From a virus, in the IMG/VR virus record IMGVR_UViG_3300025132_000170, positions 1 to 31,649 of that record: a DNA stretch of 31,649 nucleotides. One strand, given 5' to 3'. Shown one piece after another: positions 21,998 through 27,826 of the stretch. The notes under the pieces were generated by a model. It did no database searches. It was not told the origin of the DNA and saw nothing but the letters and a program-made list of their open reading frames with translations. The translations under genes were made by a program, and so were the position numbers. The stretch's first letter is position 1. The number at the start of each line of letters is the position of its first letter.

Positions 21998-22110
21998 GTA
22001 ACATATTTTGTCTGACCAGGCAAAAATTTAAAAAAAACACAATCCATTTTGGTTTTAGTTTTGAGCCTTCTAATCCAAGCACACCGAATATAAGATCGGA
22101 TAATATGCAT
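21988..22110 (-). CDS. Micro-protein coupled to the nuclease gene (40 aa)
   Basis: ATG at 22110 overlaps the stop of the upstream nuclease gene (TAATG), a coupled arrangement. The 40-residue product is basic: MHIIRSYIRCAWIRRLKTKT, then KMDCVFFKFLPGQTKYVTVG. It has two Cys and no membrane segment. Its stop codon lies within the palindrome of the candidate terL promoter. No family recognised. Coupling and the otherwise unexplained 120 nt support it. Confidence 0.5.
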   Translation of the reverse strand: MHIIRSYIRCAWIRRLKTKTKMDCVFFKFLPGQTKYVTVG

Positions 22111-22514
22111 TATGTTAAATTTTGCTTATTTACCACGTCCAACAGCAATTGTTCTAAGTTTTTTTTACTAAATGGTGCAGATGCAAGCTCCTTGATGCCT
22201 GGATCAAGTACATCGTCTACCCATTTTGGGTTAATCTGCAGAATTTTCAGGCTTTTCTGCAAGGGGGAGAAAAGCAAGATGAAAACTTTACCACCTGCGG
22301 CAAGCCTATCGGTATGCCAATTTATTTGGTATTTTGACAGACCACAATTCTTAATCTCTTTTGATTTTAATTCAAGCCAAAAATCTACACCATTTATACA
22401 GCCATTTACATCAGGTATGCCATTGATTGTATTGGACTCAATTCTCATCAAGTGCCAATTGTTTTTTGTTTTCTGTAATTGGTTAAGATGTATCCAAAGT
22501 TCTGACTCTTTCAT
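22110..22514 (-). CDS. PD-(D/E)XK nuclease, VRR-NUC / resolvase-like
   Basis: The 134-residue protein has the active-site pattern of PD-(D/E)XK nucleases: E26 (RIESN), P34-D35 (GIPD) and E48-x-K50 (FWLELKSK), followed by SKYQINWHTDRLAAGG, typical of small resolvase-like members. Likely cleaves branched or damaged DNA during replication or before packaging. I chose ATG 22514, right after the stop of the preceding gene; a TTG at 22562 would add 16 residues and overlap it. It lies between terS and terL, where it could trim packaging substrates. Confidence 0.75.
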   Translation of the reverse strand: MKESELWIHLNQLQKTKNNWHLMRIESNTINGIPDVNGCINGVDFWLELKSKEIKNCGLSKYQINWHTDRLAAGGKVFILLFSPLQKSLKILQINPKWVDDVLDPGIKELASAPFSKKNLEQLLLDVVNKQNLT

Positions 22515-22515
22515 A

Positions 22516-22812
22516 TTAGTTTTTTCTATCTCTCCAATCTCTAGCTTCACCTCTTGGTTCAACTATTTCTTTATAACAAGTGTAATTACTATGAGAGGTT
22601 ATAACTGTTTCTTCCTTATCGGTACAAGTATAAAAACATTTAACTGCATCCTCTCCAAAGAATGGTTCTACTCTTATCTCTTTTGTCAATCTACAGTTTA
22701 CAAAATACTGATTCAATTTATCATACAATCTTCCCTTAGATAACAACCCAAAGCTTTTCGTAAAAAGCAGAAAAAGTAAAAATGCAAATGAGGAAAAATA
22801 AAAAACTTTCAT
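22516..22812 (-). CDS. Exported or membrane-anchored Cys protein
   Basis: The 98-residue protein begins with a hydrophobic segment (MKVFYFSSFAFLLFLLFTKS), a signal peptide or anchor. A domain with four Cys follows (C40, C59, C63, C79), suggesting two disulfides in the periplasm. The C-terminus is charged (EPRGEARDWRDRKN). Its start codon is inside one arm of a 13-bp inverted repeat, with only a short AGG before it, so translation may be restrained. Could act at the cell envelope, for example in superinfection exclusion; this is speculation. Confidence 0.6.
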   Translation of the reverse strand: MKVFYFSSFAFLLFLLFTKSFGLLSKGRLYDKLNQYFVNCRLTKEIRVEPFFGEDAVKCFYTCTDKEETVITSHSNYTCYKEIVEPRGEARDWRDRKN

Positions 22813-22846
22813 ACCTAAATGTTTTATACAAAATTAGGTATGAAAG
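22806..22846 (-). repeat. 13-bp perfect inverted repeat over a start codon
   Basis: CTTTCATACCTAA (22806-22818) and TTAGGTATGAAAG (22834-22846) are exact inverted copies around a 15-nt loop. On the minus strand the second-read arm holds the AGG and ATG of the 22516-22812 gene, so the mRNA hairpin would hide its translation start. It might also be a protein-binding site. Confidence 0.75.
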
Positions 22847-22876
22847 CAAGGAAGGATTAGTGATCAGTATGGTCTA

Positions 22877-23107
22877 TTAATTATTTTTATCCCTTATTTC
22901 TGCAAAATCATCGATCATATACATAGCATCTTTAAGAGTGTTTGCTCCATCGTGCCAATCAATTTCGGTAAGTTCGCTATCAAACATTTTAACCTCTTGA
23001 CCGATATTCCAATGTACATAAGGTTTATTTATATCACGGTCTTGTCTATCAATTATATAACCTTTGTATTCATAACGACCATTAAATATTTTTATTTTTT
23101 TCTCCAT
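22877..23107 (-). CDS. Small operator-controlled protein, unknown function
   Basis: The 76-residue protein contains YEYKGYIIDRQDRDINKPYV, HWNIGQEVKMF and NTLKDAMYMIDDFAEIRDKN, which looks like a short beta-sheet followed by a helix. Its start has the same AACAACGGAG leader and A-rich spacer as the plus-strand cassette genes. Its promoter holds the same palindrome type. So it belongs to the same regulon although 12 kb away and on the other strand. No family with known role recognised. Confidence 0.65.
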   Translation of the reverse strand: MEKKIKIFNGRYEYKGYIIDRQDRDINKPYVHWNIGQEVKMFDSELTEIDWHDGANTLKDAMYMIDDFAEIRDKNN

Positions 23108-23124
23108 TTTTTTCTCCGTTGTTT

Positions 23125-23148
23125 GTGTGAAAAATCATTTCCTCACAC
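23125..23148 (-). promoter_or_regulatory. 5' leader hairpin before the 22877-23107 gene
   Basis: GTGTGA (23125-23130) pairs with TCACAC (23143-23148) around 12 nt. In the minus-strand mRNA it lies just upstream of the ACGGAG ribosome-binding leader, the same place that the pseudoknots occupy in the plus-strand cassette. Confidence 0.45.
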
Positions 23149-23151
23149 TTA

Positions 23152-23180
23152 TATAATATCACATCTAATATGTGATGCAA
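23152..23180 (-). promoter_or_regulatory. Promoter with palindromic operator (site 3)
   Basis: Minus strand: TTGCAT (23180-23175) as -35, then the palindrome ATCACAT-ATTAG-ATGTGAT (23176-23158) and an A/T-rich -10 region (TATTATATAA). Arms are identical to sites 1 and 2; the spacer is 5 rather than 4 nt. It overlaps the very end of the upstream terS gene and serves the gene at 22877-23107. Confidence 0.65.
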
Positions 23181-23188
23181 GTCTTTTT

Positions 23189-23698
23189 TTATTTTTTCTC
23201 AGGAGTTACATCAATAATATTGGTAGAATCTGCAATTTTTGTTTCAAGCTCCTCTAACCTTTTTTCAAGTTGATCTCTTGTCATACCCTCTAATGTGCTG
23301 TGTGTAATTTCTTTTTTGTCTACGAACATTCCTGCCATCTGACCTGCTCTATATTCTGCATTAATAGCACCTGTATATTGACCTTTAATTTCTGCTCCGT
23401 TCCTCAATCTTTCAAATACTTTATATCTTTTTAATTTATCTTTTTCATACTTTTCTATTTCTTGTGACAATCTTTTTTCTAAATATCTACAGATATGAGG
23501 ACTTTGATCAGGGTTTGTTAGCCTACTTGCAAGAGCATATGGTTTACCTTCGTTACCCTCACTTGTATAACCTGCTTGCAAAGCGGCATCTGCCTTTGAT
23601 ATAGAACCCCAATTGGCTACCAATATGTCAACAAATTTCATTTGCTTCGGTGTCAACTCATTTGTTTTTTTTAATATGTTTGGTTTTCTTGGCATCAA
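23189..23698 (-). CDS. terS: Terminase small subunit
   Basis: The 169-residue protein fits Terminase_2-type small subunits. LTPKQMKFVDILVANWGSIS is followed by KADAALQAGYTSEGNEGKPY, a helix-turn-helix-like DNA-binding part (about residues 16-55). SRLTNPDQSPHICRYLEKRL comes next, then an oligomerisation region with REGMTRDQLEKRLEELE-type helix near residue 140. It would recognise phage DNA and present it to terL. Here terL is about 1.2 kb away, separated by four small genes. It overlaps the SET gene by 4 nt. Confidence 0.8.
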   Translation of the reverse strand: MMPRKPNILKKTNELTPKQMKFVDILVANWGSISKADAALQAGYTSEGNEGKPYALASRLTNPDQSPHICRYLEKRLSQEIEKYEKDKLKRYKVFERLRNGAEIKGQYTGAINAEYRAGQMAGMFVDKKEITHSTLEGMTRDQLEKRLEELETKIADSTNIIDVTPEKK

Positions 23699-24015
23699 TT
23701 ATCGTAATTTAATAATATTTCTTCATCTTTTTTTATTTTTTTTATTGTGACTATATTAAAAATAATGTAATCGTCCCAATTTTCTTTTATAAACAATTCA
23801 CAATTGTTATCTTCACTATGGTTTACAAAACCTCCGAGTGGCGTCCTAACATATCCATAAATCATAGGTACTTTTATATGACTAGAACCTAAATCCAATC
23901 CTTCTTCTAAATTATCCATCGCAAAAATTCCGTGTCCATCAATTTTACTCTCTGCAATCTTCAAATTATTAGGTAATGGATTGTAATAAAACCTATTCAT
24001 TTTCAAGTGTGTCAT
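23695..24015 (-). CDS. SET-domain protein (lysine methyltransferase-like)
   Basis: The 106-residue protein is a minimal SET domain: SKIDGHGIFAMDNLEEG (24-39) is the N-terminal part, GGFVNHSEDNNC (61-72) is the GxxxNHS SAM-binding and pseudoknot motif, and IKKDEEILLNYD (94-105) the C-terminal DExLxxYD part. SET proteins use S-adenosylmethionine to methylate lysines, in bacteria and phages on unknown proteins. No pre- or post-SET zinc sites are seen. Coupled to terS by a 4-nt overlap. Substrate unknown. Confidence 0.8.
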   Translation of the reverse strand: MTHLKMNRFYYNPLPNNLKIAESKIDGHGIFAMDNLEEGLDLGSSHIKVPMIYGYVRTPLGGFVNHSEDNNCELFIKENWDDYIIFNIVTIKKIKKDEEILLNYDN

Positions 24016-24035
24016 ATTATTTTAAATTATCACAG

Positions 24036-24197
24036 TTTTCCTAAAATTACTATAATATAGTTTCTTACAAATAAAAATATAAAAAAAAGGTCTATATATC
24101 GCCTCAAAAATTGTATTTTTCCTATTTTTTAGGAATTTTTCCTAAAATTTTCCTAAAACTTTTTGTCTTTTTTCCTAGTTTTCTGCTTATTTTCCTA
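24036..24197. repeat. Phased TTTTCCTA iteron-like array in a divergent intergenic region
   Basis: The 282-nt gap 24016-24297 lies between diverging genes. It holds six TTTTCCTA copies on the plus strand at 24036, 24117, 24137, 24148, 24170 and 24190. The last five start 20, 11, 22 and 20 nt apart, close to whole helical turns. An inverted copy TAGGAA lies at 24130-24135. The 14-mer TTTTCCTAGTTTTC occurs twice. The region is very T-rich. This looks like an origin or a multi-site regulator region. Confidence 0.6.
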
Positions 24198-24297
24198 GTT
24201 TTCCCAAAATATTACTCTATTTTACCTTTTTACTTTTATTTTTTTTTTCTAAGTAAACATATTATAGAAAAACAACAATATTGATGTATGATAGATT

Positions 24298-24543
24298 ATG
24301 GATTTATATACTCTAGAGTTCCTTGCGGCGTGTTCCGCTATTATTAGCATCTATGTCTATGGTAATGGATCACCGATTGCTCCGTTAATTGGTATGGTAT
24401 CTCAGGTCATTTGGATATGGTGGTGCATTGAAATGGAATTGACAACGATGTTTTTGTTATGTCTTACAATGGTAATGGTTCACATACGCAATTTTAGACG
24501 GATGAAGACAGCTAAATTTTTGTCAAGATGGTATCGTAAATAA
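24298..24543 (+). CDS. Small two-helix membrane protein
   Basis: The 81-residue protein has hydrophobic segments at about 6-24 and 27-60 (YGNGSPIAPLIGMVSQVIWI, then WWCIEMELTTMFLLCLTMVM), with a basic tail (RNFRRMKTAKFLSRWYRK) that should stay in the cytoplasm. The NGSPxAPxxGxxSQxxWxxW stretch faintly recalls PnuC-like transporter repeats, but the protein is far shorter. It has no clear Shine-Dalgarno. It runs to the right, away from the iteron-like array, and overlaps the convergent gene by 32 nt. Function unknown. Confidence 0.6.
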   Translation: MDLYTLEFLAACSAIISIYVYGNGSPIAPLIGMVSQVIWIWWCIEMELTTMFLLCLTMVMVHIRNFRRMKTAKFLSRWYRK

Positions 24544-24976
24544 TTACAGGTTCAGTATTATGTATTTCTTCTCTAAGCACATCTAACTTACGTCTTATGT
24601 GTTTTTTTGATTCAGGATCAATATCGTGATCTAATAGACAATATATTCTATGATATTCGGACCATCTGATTTGTTTTTTATTAAAATACATTACTCTTCT
24701 TTTAAGAGCATTTATGTAATGCTGTTTCATTTCATCGGCATCTAGTAAAGCCCATTCACAAACAATTTCATAGTCCCGTGAGCCGTGGATGATCCAGTTA
24801 TGGGCATTTATCTTTTGTAATGAAGCTTTTCTATCGGAAGCATTTATGAGAGTATCGTCAAAAGCATTAAGGACAACGGCTCTCCATAACTTATTTTCAG
24901 GTTCTAAAGTTTTATCAATCATAGACCTGGTAAAACCGAGTCCCATCATTTTAAATAAGTGAGGACTTGATGACAT
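24512..24976 (-). CDS. Conserved phage protein, unknown function
   Basis: The 154-residue protein has LWRAVVLNAFDDTLINASDR, KINAHNWIIHGSRDYEIVCE and WALLDADEMKQHYINALKRR. The LWRAVVLxAFxDxL...AHxWI...F..VCxxA pattern is, from memory, frequent in marine phages near replication genes but of unknown role. It is globular, without membrane segments. It touches its upstream neighbour (one shared nucleotide) and overlaps the convergent membrane-protein gene by 32 nt. Confidence 0.65.
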   Translation of the reverse strand: MSSSPHLFKMMGLGFTRSMIDKTLEPENKLWRAVVLNAFDDTLINASDRKASLQKINAHNWIIHGSRDYEIVCEWALLDADEMKQHYINALKRRVMYFNKKQIRWSEYHRIYCLLDHDIDPESKKHIRRKLDVLREEIHNTEPVIIYDTILTKI

Positions 24977-25200
24977 TAGTGAGCAAAATTTTTTATGAGC
25001 TCGTCTATGATAAGTTTATAATTTTTGATGATTTTTGGTGTCGCTTTTTTTTCTTGTTTTAATATCATATAATCAATGTAGAGTTTTTCAATTAATTCTG
25101 TTTTCTCATAACCATTCATTTTATTAGGATCAACAAGTAATTCAGTATCCTCTGATTCAAGAACATTTTGCCAATCGAACCGATCATTTGTCATTATCAT
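24976..25200 (-). CDS. Small acidic helical protein
   Basis: The 74-residue protein reads RFDWQNVLESEDTELLVDPN in the first part and then MILKQEKKATPKIIKNYKLI and IDELIKNFAH. It is acidic at the start and basic-amphipathic later, probably helical. No known motif. Its stop shares one nucleotide with the following gene's start, so the two are coupled. It has no obvious promoter; function unknown. Confidence 0.6.
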   Translation of the reverse strand: MIMTNDRFDWQNVLESEDTELLVDPNKMNGYEKTELIEKLYIDYMILKQEKKATPKIIKNYKLIIDELIKNFAH

Positions 25201-25236
25201 AGTATAGACTCTTACAGTTAAAGTTTCTATAAGCTG

Positions 25237-25572
25237 TTATTTATATATTTCTGAGTCGTAGCCGTTGATGTTGAATCTTCGTTGTTGTTGGTACTTGATG
25301 TTCCGACTTTTGAACGTAGGTAGTTGGCTATCGCAGTTTGGACAAACAAACCTTAAATTACAAAGTCTATTATCTTTTTTTACACCATTTATATGATCAA
25401 GCACAAGAGATAATTTTTTTTGTTGCCATTTTCCATCATTGCCGCAAATTTGGCAACAGTAGGGGATAAGCTTATCAGCAATGATTCTGGACTTGAGCCG
25501 AGAGTAATTTTTATAATTAGAGTTACATACAAACAATTTTTCGTTAGGAATCTTTGTATGTTGGTTTGCCAT
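25237..25572 (-). CDS. HNH endonuclease-like protein
   Basis: The 111-residue protein has a zinc knuckle pair (C40/C43, CQICG, and C77/C80, CPNC) around a beta-beta-alpha core with LDHINGVKKDNRLCNLRFVC (58-77). D59-H60 and N72 are the expected catalytic positions. The usual His after the second CxxC (CPNCHSQ) is Asp here (CPNCDSQ), which could lower activity. Possible roles: free-standing homing enzyme, nicking during replication, or defence against other phages. Start ATG is behind AAATAAGATGGC; not overlapping. Confidence 0.75.
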   Translation of the reverse strand: MANQHTKIPNEKLFVCNSNYKNYSRLKSRIIADKLIPYCCQICGNDGKWQQKKLSLVLDHINGVKKDNRLCNLRFVCPNCDSQLPTFKSRNIKYQQQRRFNINGYDSEIYK

Positions 25573-25573
25573 C

Positions 25574-25768
25574 TTATTTTTTTAAGAAATGTTTTCTATC
25601 CTCTAAATATTCTTTCATCCGTCCTCTAATGATATCGGCAATTGATATACTTAAGCCTAAATTTTTACTTTGAGAAAAAGCAATTGCTGATAGTTGTTCT
25701 TTCATTTTAACAGGCATATTTAAATTATAGGTTACTGTCGGTTCTTTTATTTTATGAGGTCTAGGCAT
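25574..25768 (-). CDS. Ribbon-helix-helix DNA-binding candidate
   Basis: The 64-residue protein has the layout of Arc/CopG-type regulators: a strand with alternating polar and hydrophobic residues (PTVTYNLNM, 10-18), helix one (VKMKEQLSAIAFSQS, 20-34) and helix two after a Gly/Ser turn (SIADIIRGRMKEYLEDRKH, 42-60). Dimers of such proteins insert the strand into the DNA major groove at palindromes. It may act on one of the palindromic operators in this window. Next genes are HNH and a zinc-finger protein. Confidence 0.6.
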   Translation of the reverse strand: MPRPHKIKEPTVTYNLNMPVKMKEQLSAIAFSQSKNLGLSISIADIIRGRMKEYLEDRKHFLKK

Positions 25769-25769
25769 A

Positions 25770-25964
25770 TTAGCACCAATACTTTATGTCATCGTTTAGA
25801 GTAGCTAAACCTGAACTGTTTATATTGTCTCGAGCATCATCCTTGTGCCCTGATCCGTGGCACGTGGTACAAGTCGTTGAATTATCCATAGCTGATAATT
25901 TTGTTTTGTCTAATTTTACATAGCCATTGCCTAAGCAATCTTCACAAATTAAAAATGTTTTCAT
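25770..25964 (-). CDS. Orphan DnaJ-type zinc finger protein
   Basis: The 64-residue protein holds two CxxCxGxG motifs: CEDCLGNG (7-14) and CTTCHGSG (32-39), one zinc-binding pair of the DnaJ central domain, with no J domain. Phages often carry such mini-domains, sometimes fused to DNA polymerase. It could bind unfolded protein or act as a redox or protein-interaction module. Its start overlaps the end of the methyltransferase gene by 4 nt. Confidence 0.75.
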   Translation of the reverse strand: MKTFLICEDCLGNGYVKLDKTKLSAMDNSTTCTTCHGSGHKDDARDNINSSGLATLNDDIKYWC

Positions 25965-27256
25965 TTATTCTCCTCTGCCACAATTATTGATTTAAAAAGT
26001 TGATAGGCAATCTGTGGCACGATTGAATTACCTAACGACTTTATTCTTCCGACTCTATCTTTGTCCAGTTCATAGGATACCCCATTAGGAACTCCACAAA
26101 GGTTGGATTCAGTCTCCCACCAACTTTGGGTGGGTTTTTCTCCTGCATTAAGTCCCCCACTATTGAGTCTCTGTTCTTCTGACTTTTGGGAAAGCTGGTG
26201 TTCTTCCAATCGCTGGTCGTGGGAGTATTGTATATTTTTTTGATCTTGTCTGGGTTGAATACTGCGGCTGTCAAATTGTTCTGACGATTCTCTCGCCATC
26301 TTTTCGTTGCTTTGTTTGAATCTTGAGTTGTAGGAGTTGGATATAACCCAACGCCAGTATTTATTTTTTCCTCCCTCTGAACTGCGTGCCGAAGAGCATA
26401 ATGCAGATTGATCCCCTTTTTTTTCTTTTCCTCTGCTCTCTTCTCCCAATTCTCTATGTCCTCTGTTGGACTTGTCATTCCATCGTTGGTGTTGGGTGTC
26501 GGATACATTAATGTCGCTACTGTTTCCTCCAGTTTTGCTCCTAATTTTCCTCTGTTGTCCACTCTCTTTTTTACTGTTTTTAAGTTTTCGGTCATTGCAG
26601 ATGAGGCTCTCGGTGTCGGATACAACTTTATCGCTCTGTTTAATGTCATCTGAAGGTGTTTGCCTGTCTTTGGATTGTAAGCTCTCTCGTTTGGCTTCAG
26701 TGGTAATCCATCCTTGTTTGTTAATGTTTCCACTATTTTCTCTCCTGCCTCTTGTGCCGATGGAGTTGGATACATTGTGTCCGATAATCCAGACTCTTTT
26801 TCTTTGATGCCAACCACCGATGCCTGAAGCTGGAATAACAAGACATTGGACTTGGAAACCCTCGGCTTCCAGGTCATCTTGCACCTGTCTGAGCACCAAG
26901 CCGTTTTGGATGTTAACAAGTCCGTCAACATTTTCTCCAATAAACCACCTCGGTTTGAATTCGGCAACGACTCTAATAGTTTCATCCCAGAGATATCTAT
27001 CGTCATCTCTTCCTTTTTGCTTGCCTGCAACGGAGAAAGGCTGACAGGGGAATCCTCCTGAAATAATGTCAACTGCTTCAAATGTATCTCTTTTAACATC
27101 TCTAATATCTCCTATTATCGGAATGCCTGGAAAATTTTTTTGTAACACTTTGTGACAAAATTTATCTTTCTCCACAAACCCTATTGTTTCAATATTATTA
27201 TATTCTGCCGCTAAAGAAAAGCCACCAATACCAGAAAAAAGGTCAAGCAGTTTCAT
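25961..27256 (-). CDS. dcm: DNA cytosine-5 methyltransferase
   Basis: The 431-residue protein has the m5C motifs in order: I DLFSGIGGFS (5-14), IV GGFPCQPFSVAG with catalytic C71 (67-78), VI ENV (108-110), VIII QRKRVW (151-156) and X GNSIVPQIAYQLF (409-421). Between VIII and X lies a long, low-complexity, polar target-recognition region (about 165-385) with repeated VSDT / VSNS / ISNS segments. It would methylate cytosine in phage DNA, probably against restriction; site unknown. Nearly all of residues 53-405 is also read in the +1 frame as a second gene. The start overlaps the stop of the next gene (TAATG). Confidence 0.92.
   Translation of the reverse strand: MKLLDLFSGIGGFSLAAEYNNIETIGFVEKDKFCHKVLQKNFPGIPIIGDIRDVKRDTFEAVDIISGGFPCQPFSVAGKQKGRDDDRYLWDETIRVVAEFKPRWFIGENVDGLVNIQNGLVLRQVQDDLEAEGFQVQCLVIPASGIGGWHQRKRVWIIGHNVSNSIGTRGRRENSGNINKQGWITTEAKRESLQSKDRQTPSDDIKQSDKVVSDTESLICNDRKLKNSKKESGQQRKIRSKTGGNSSDINVSDTQHQRWNDKSNRGHRELGEESRGKEKKGDQSALCSSARSSEGGKNKYWRWVISNSYNSRFKQSNEKMARESSEQFDSRSIQPRQDQKNIQYSHDQRLEEHQLSQKSEEQRLNSGGLNAGEKPTQSWWETESNLCGVPNGVSYELDKDRVGRIKSLGNSIVPQIAYQLFKSIIVAEENK
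26041..27099 (-). CDS. 352-aa protein embedded in the dcm gene (+1 frame), YPTP repeats
   Basis: This frame is open from an ATG at 27099 to 26041, wholly inside dcm on the same strand. The product starts MLKEIHLKQLTLFQEDSPVS and has MTWKPRVSKSNVLLFQLQAS. Five repeats follow: MYPTPSAQEAG, LYPTPRASSAM, MYPTPNTNDGM, LYPTPTTQDSN and YNTPTTSDWKN. It ends GGRLNPTFVEFLMGYPMNWT. I recognise PTPxAxD repeats followed by LNPxFVExLMGxPxxWT as a separate conserved protein linked to phage cytosine methyltransferases. Each YPTP in this frame reads as VSDT, VSNS or ISNS in dcm. Probably assists or modifies methylation; function unknown. No Shine-Dalgarno stands out. Confidence 0.72.
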   Translation of the reverse strand: MLKEIHLKQLTLFQEDSPVSLSPLQASKKEEMTIDISGMKLLESLPNSNRGGLLEKMLTDLLTSKTAWCSDRCKMTWKPRVSKSNVLLFQLQASVVGIKEKESGLSDTMYPTPSAQEAGEKIVETLTNKDGLPLKPNERAYNPKTGKHLQMTLNRAIKLYPTPRASSAMTENLKTVKKRVDNRGKLGAKLEETVATLMYPTPNTNDGMTSPTEDIENWEKRAEEKKKKGINLHYALRHAVQREEKINTGVGLYPTPTTQDSNKATKRWRENRQNNLTAAVFNPDKIKKIYNTPTTSDWKNTSFPKSQKNRDSIVGDLMQEKNPPKVGGRLNPTFVEFLMGYPMNWTKIESEE

Positions 27257-27384
27257 TATTTCATAAGTTCCTTATCAATTTTTTTACAATTGTTTTCAAA
27301 ATCTTTTTGAGAATACTTTTTCCGTTTTATATGTAGCCACATCCATTGGTAAAGTAACTCTTTTTTTTTAGGCGACATTTTCAT
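27256..27384 (-). CDS. Small basic protein upstream of dcm (42 aa)
   Basis: ATG at 27384 overlaps the stop of the preceding gene (ATGA), and the stop at 27256 overlaps the dcm start (TAATG), so it is coupled on both sides. The product is basic: MKMSPKKKELLYQWMWLHIK, then RKKYSQKDFENNCKKIDKEL. A second in-frame ATG at 27378 would shorten it by two residues. Helical, with no known family. Coupling is the main evidence. Confidence 0.6.
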   Translation of the reverse strand: MKMSPKKKELLYQWMWLHIKRKKYSQKDFENNCKKIDKELMK

Positions 27385-27590
27385 TCTTTTTCTTTCGTTA
27401 CACATTTTTGTTTGTATTTCGTATACCCACCAGGTAAAGTTAATGCAGGATTCTTAGGGTCTGCCTTTGACCAACCCTTGTCAACCCAGACACAAGTATA
27501 TTGACGTTCATTGTTTTTTTTCTGTACAAAAAAATCAGCATTGCTCCAGGTATATAAATTAATCATTAAACCTACTATTAGTGTTTCCAT
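27381..27590 (-). CDS. Small possibly exported two-Cys protein
   Basis: The 69-residue protein has a hydrophobic start (METLIVGLMINLYTW) and a polar part with YTCVWVDKGWSKADPKNPAL and GGYTKYKQKCV. Two Cys (C33, C63) could form a disulfide after export. The two genes upstream have the same design: short hydrophobic N-terminus and two Cys. Function unknown; could be periplasmic proteins acting on host envelope or against other phages, which is inference. Confidence 0.55.
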   Translation of the reverse strand: METLIVGLMINLYTWSNADFFVQKKNNERQYTCVWVDKGWSKADPKNPALTLPGGYTKYKQKCVTKEKE

Positions 27591-27592
27591 TT

Positions 27593-27826
27593 TTACTCCT
27601 TATCTTTTATTTGATCCCATTTATTTAGTTTATATTTTTGAAACCATACAGAGGGCTTGTTACATTTTGCCGCTCTGAATTGTCTCAATGGATATTTTTC
27701 TTCGTAATGTTCTACCAACTCAAAAACAGCTTTACCACAATCAGTAACCCAATGGTATGGATAATGTTTCATATATAGTTTGTTGTTTAACTCAAACCAA
27801 AGTGTGATGATAAAAAAATCAAACAT
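27593..27826 (-). CDS. Small possibly exported two-Cys protein
   Basis: The 77-residue protein starts MFDFFIITLWFELNNKLYMK and contains HWVTDCGKAVFELVEHYEEK and FRAAKCNKPSVWFQKYKLNK. Cys at 30 and 55 are 25 residues apart, the same spacing as in the next gene upstream. The hydrophobic start could be a weak signal or anchor; an alternative start at M19 would remove it. No family recognised. It overlaps the upstream gene by 8 nt. Confidence 0.55.
   Translation of the reverse strand: MFDFFIITLWFELNNKLYMKHYPYHWVTDCGKAVFELVEHYEEKYPLRQFRAAKCNKPSVWFQKYKLNKWDQIKDKE

Noticed and set aside
22105-22743. A 212-codon plus-strand frame opposite the nuclease and Cys-protein genes
   Set aside because: It is antisense to two recognisable minus-strand genes, has a low-complexity Phe/Ser/Ile composition, no ribosome-binding site and no family resemblance.
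26408-27061. Several plus-strand open frames opposite dcm
   Set aside because: They mirror the constrained composition of two overlapping minus-strand genes and show no protein-like motifs or start signals.
26041-27099. The inner dcm frame as a sequencing-error frameshift of one fused gene
   Set aside because: Both frames stay open across the whole 1 kb and the outer frame keeps motifs on both sides (I-VIII and X). A single indel would not leave two complete frames.
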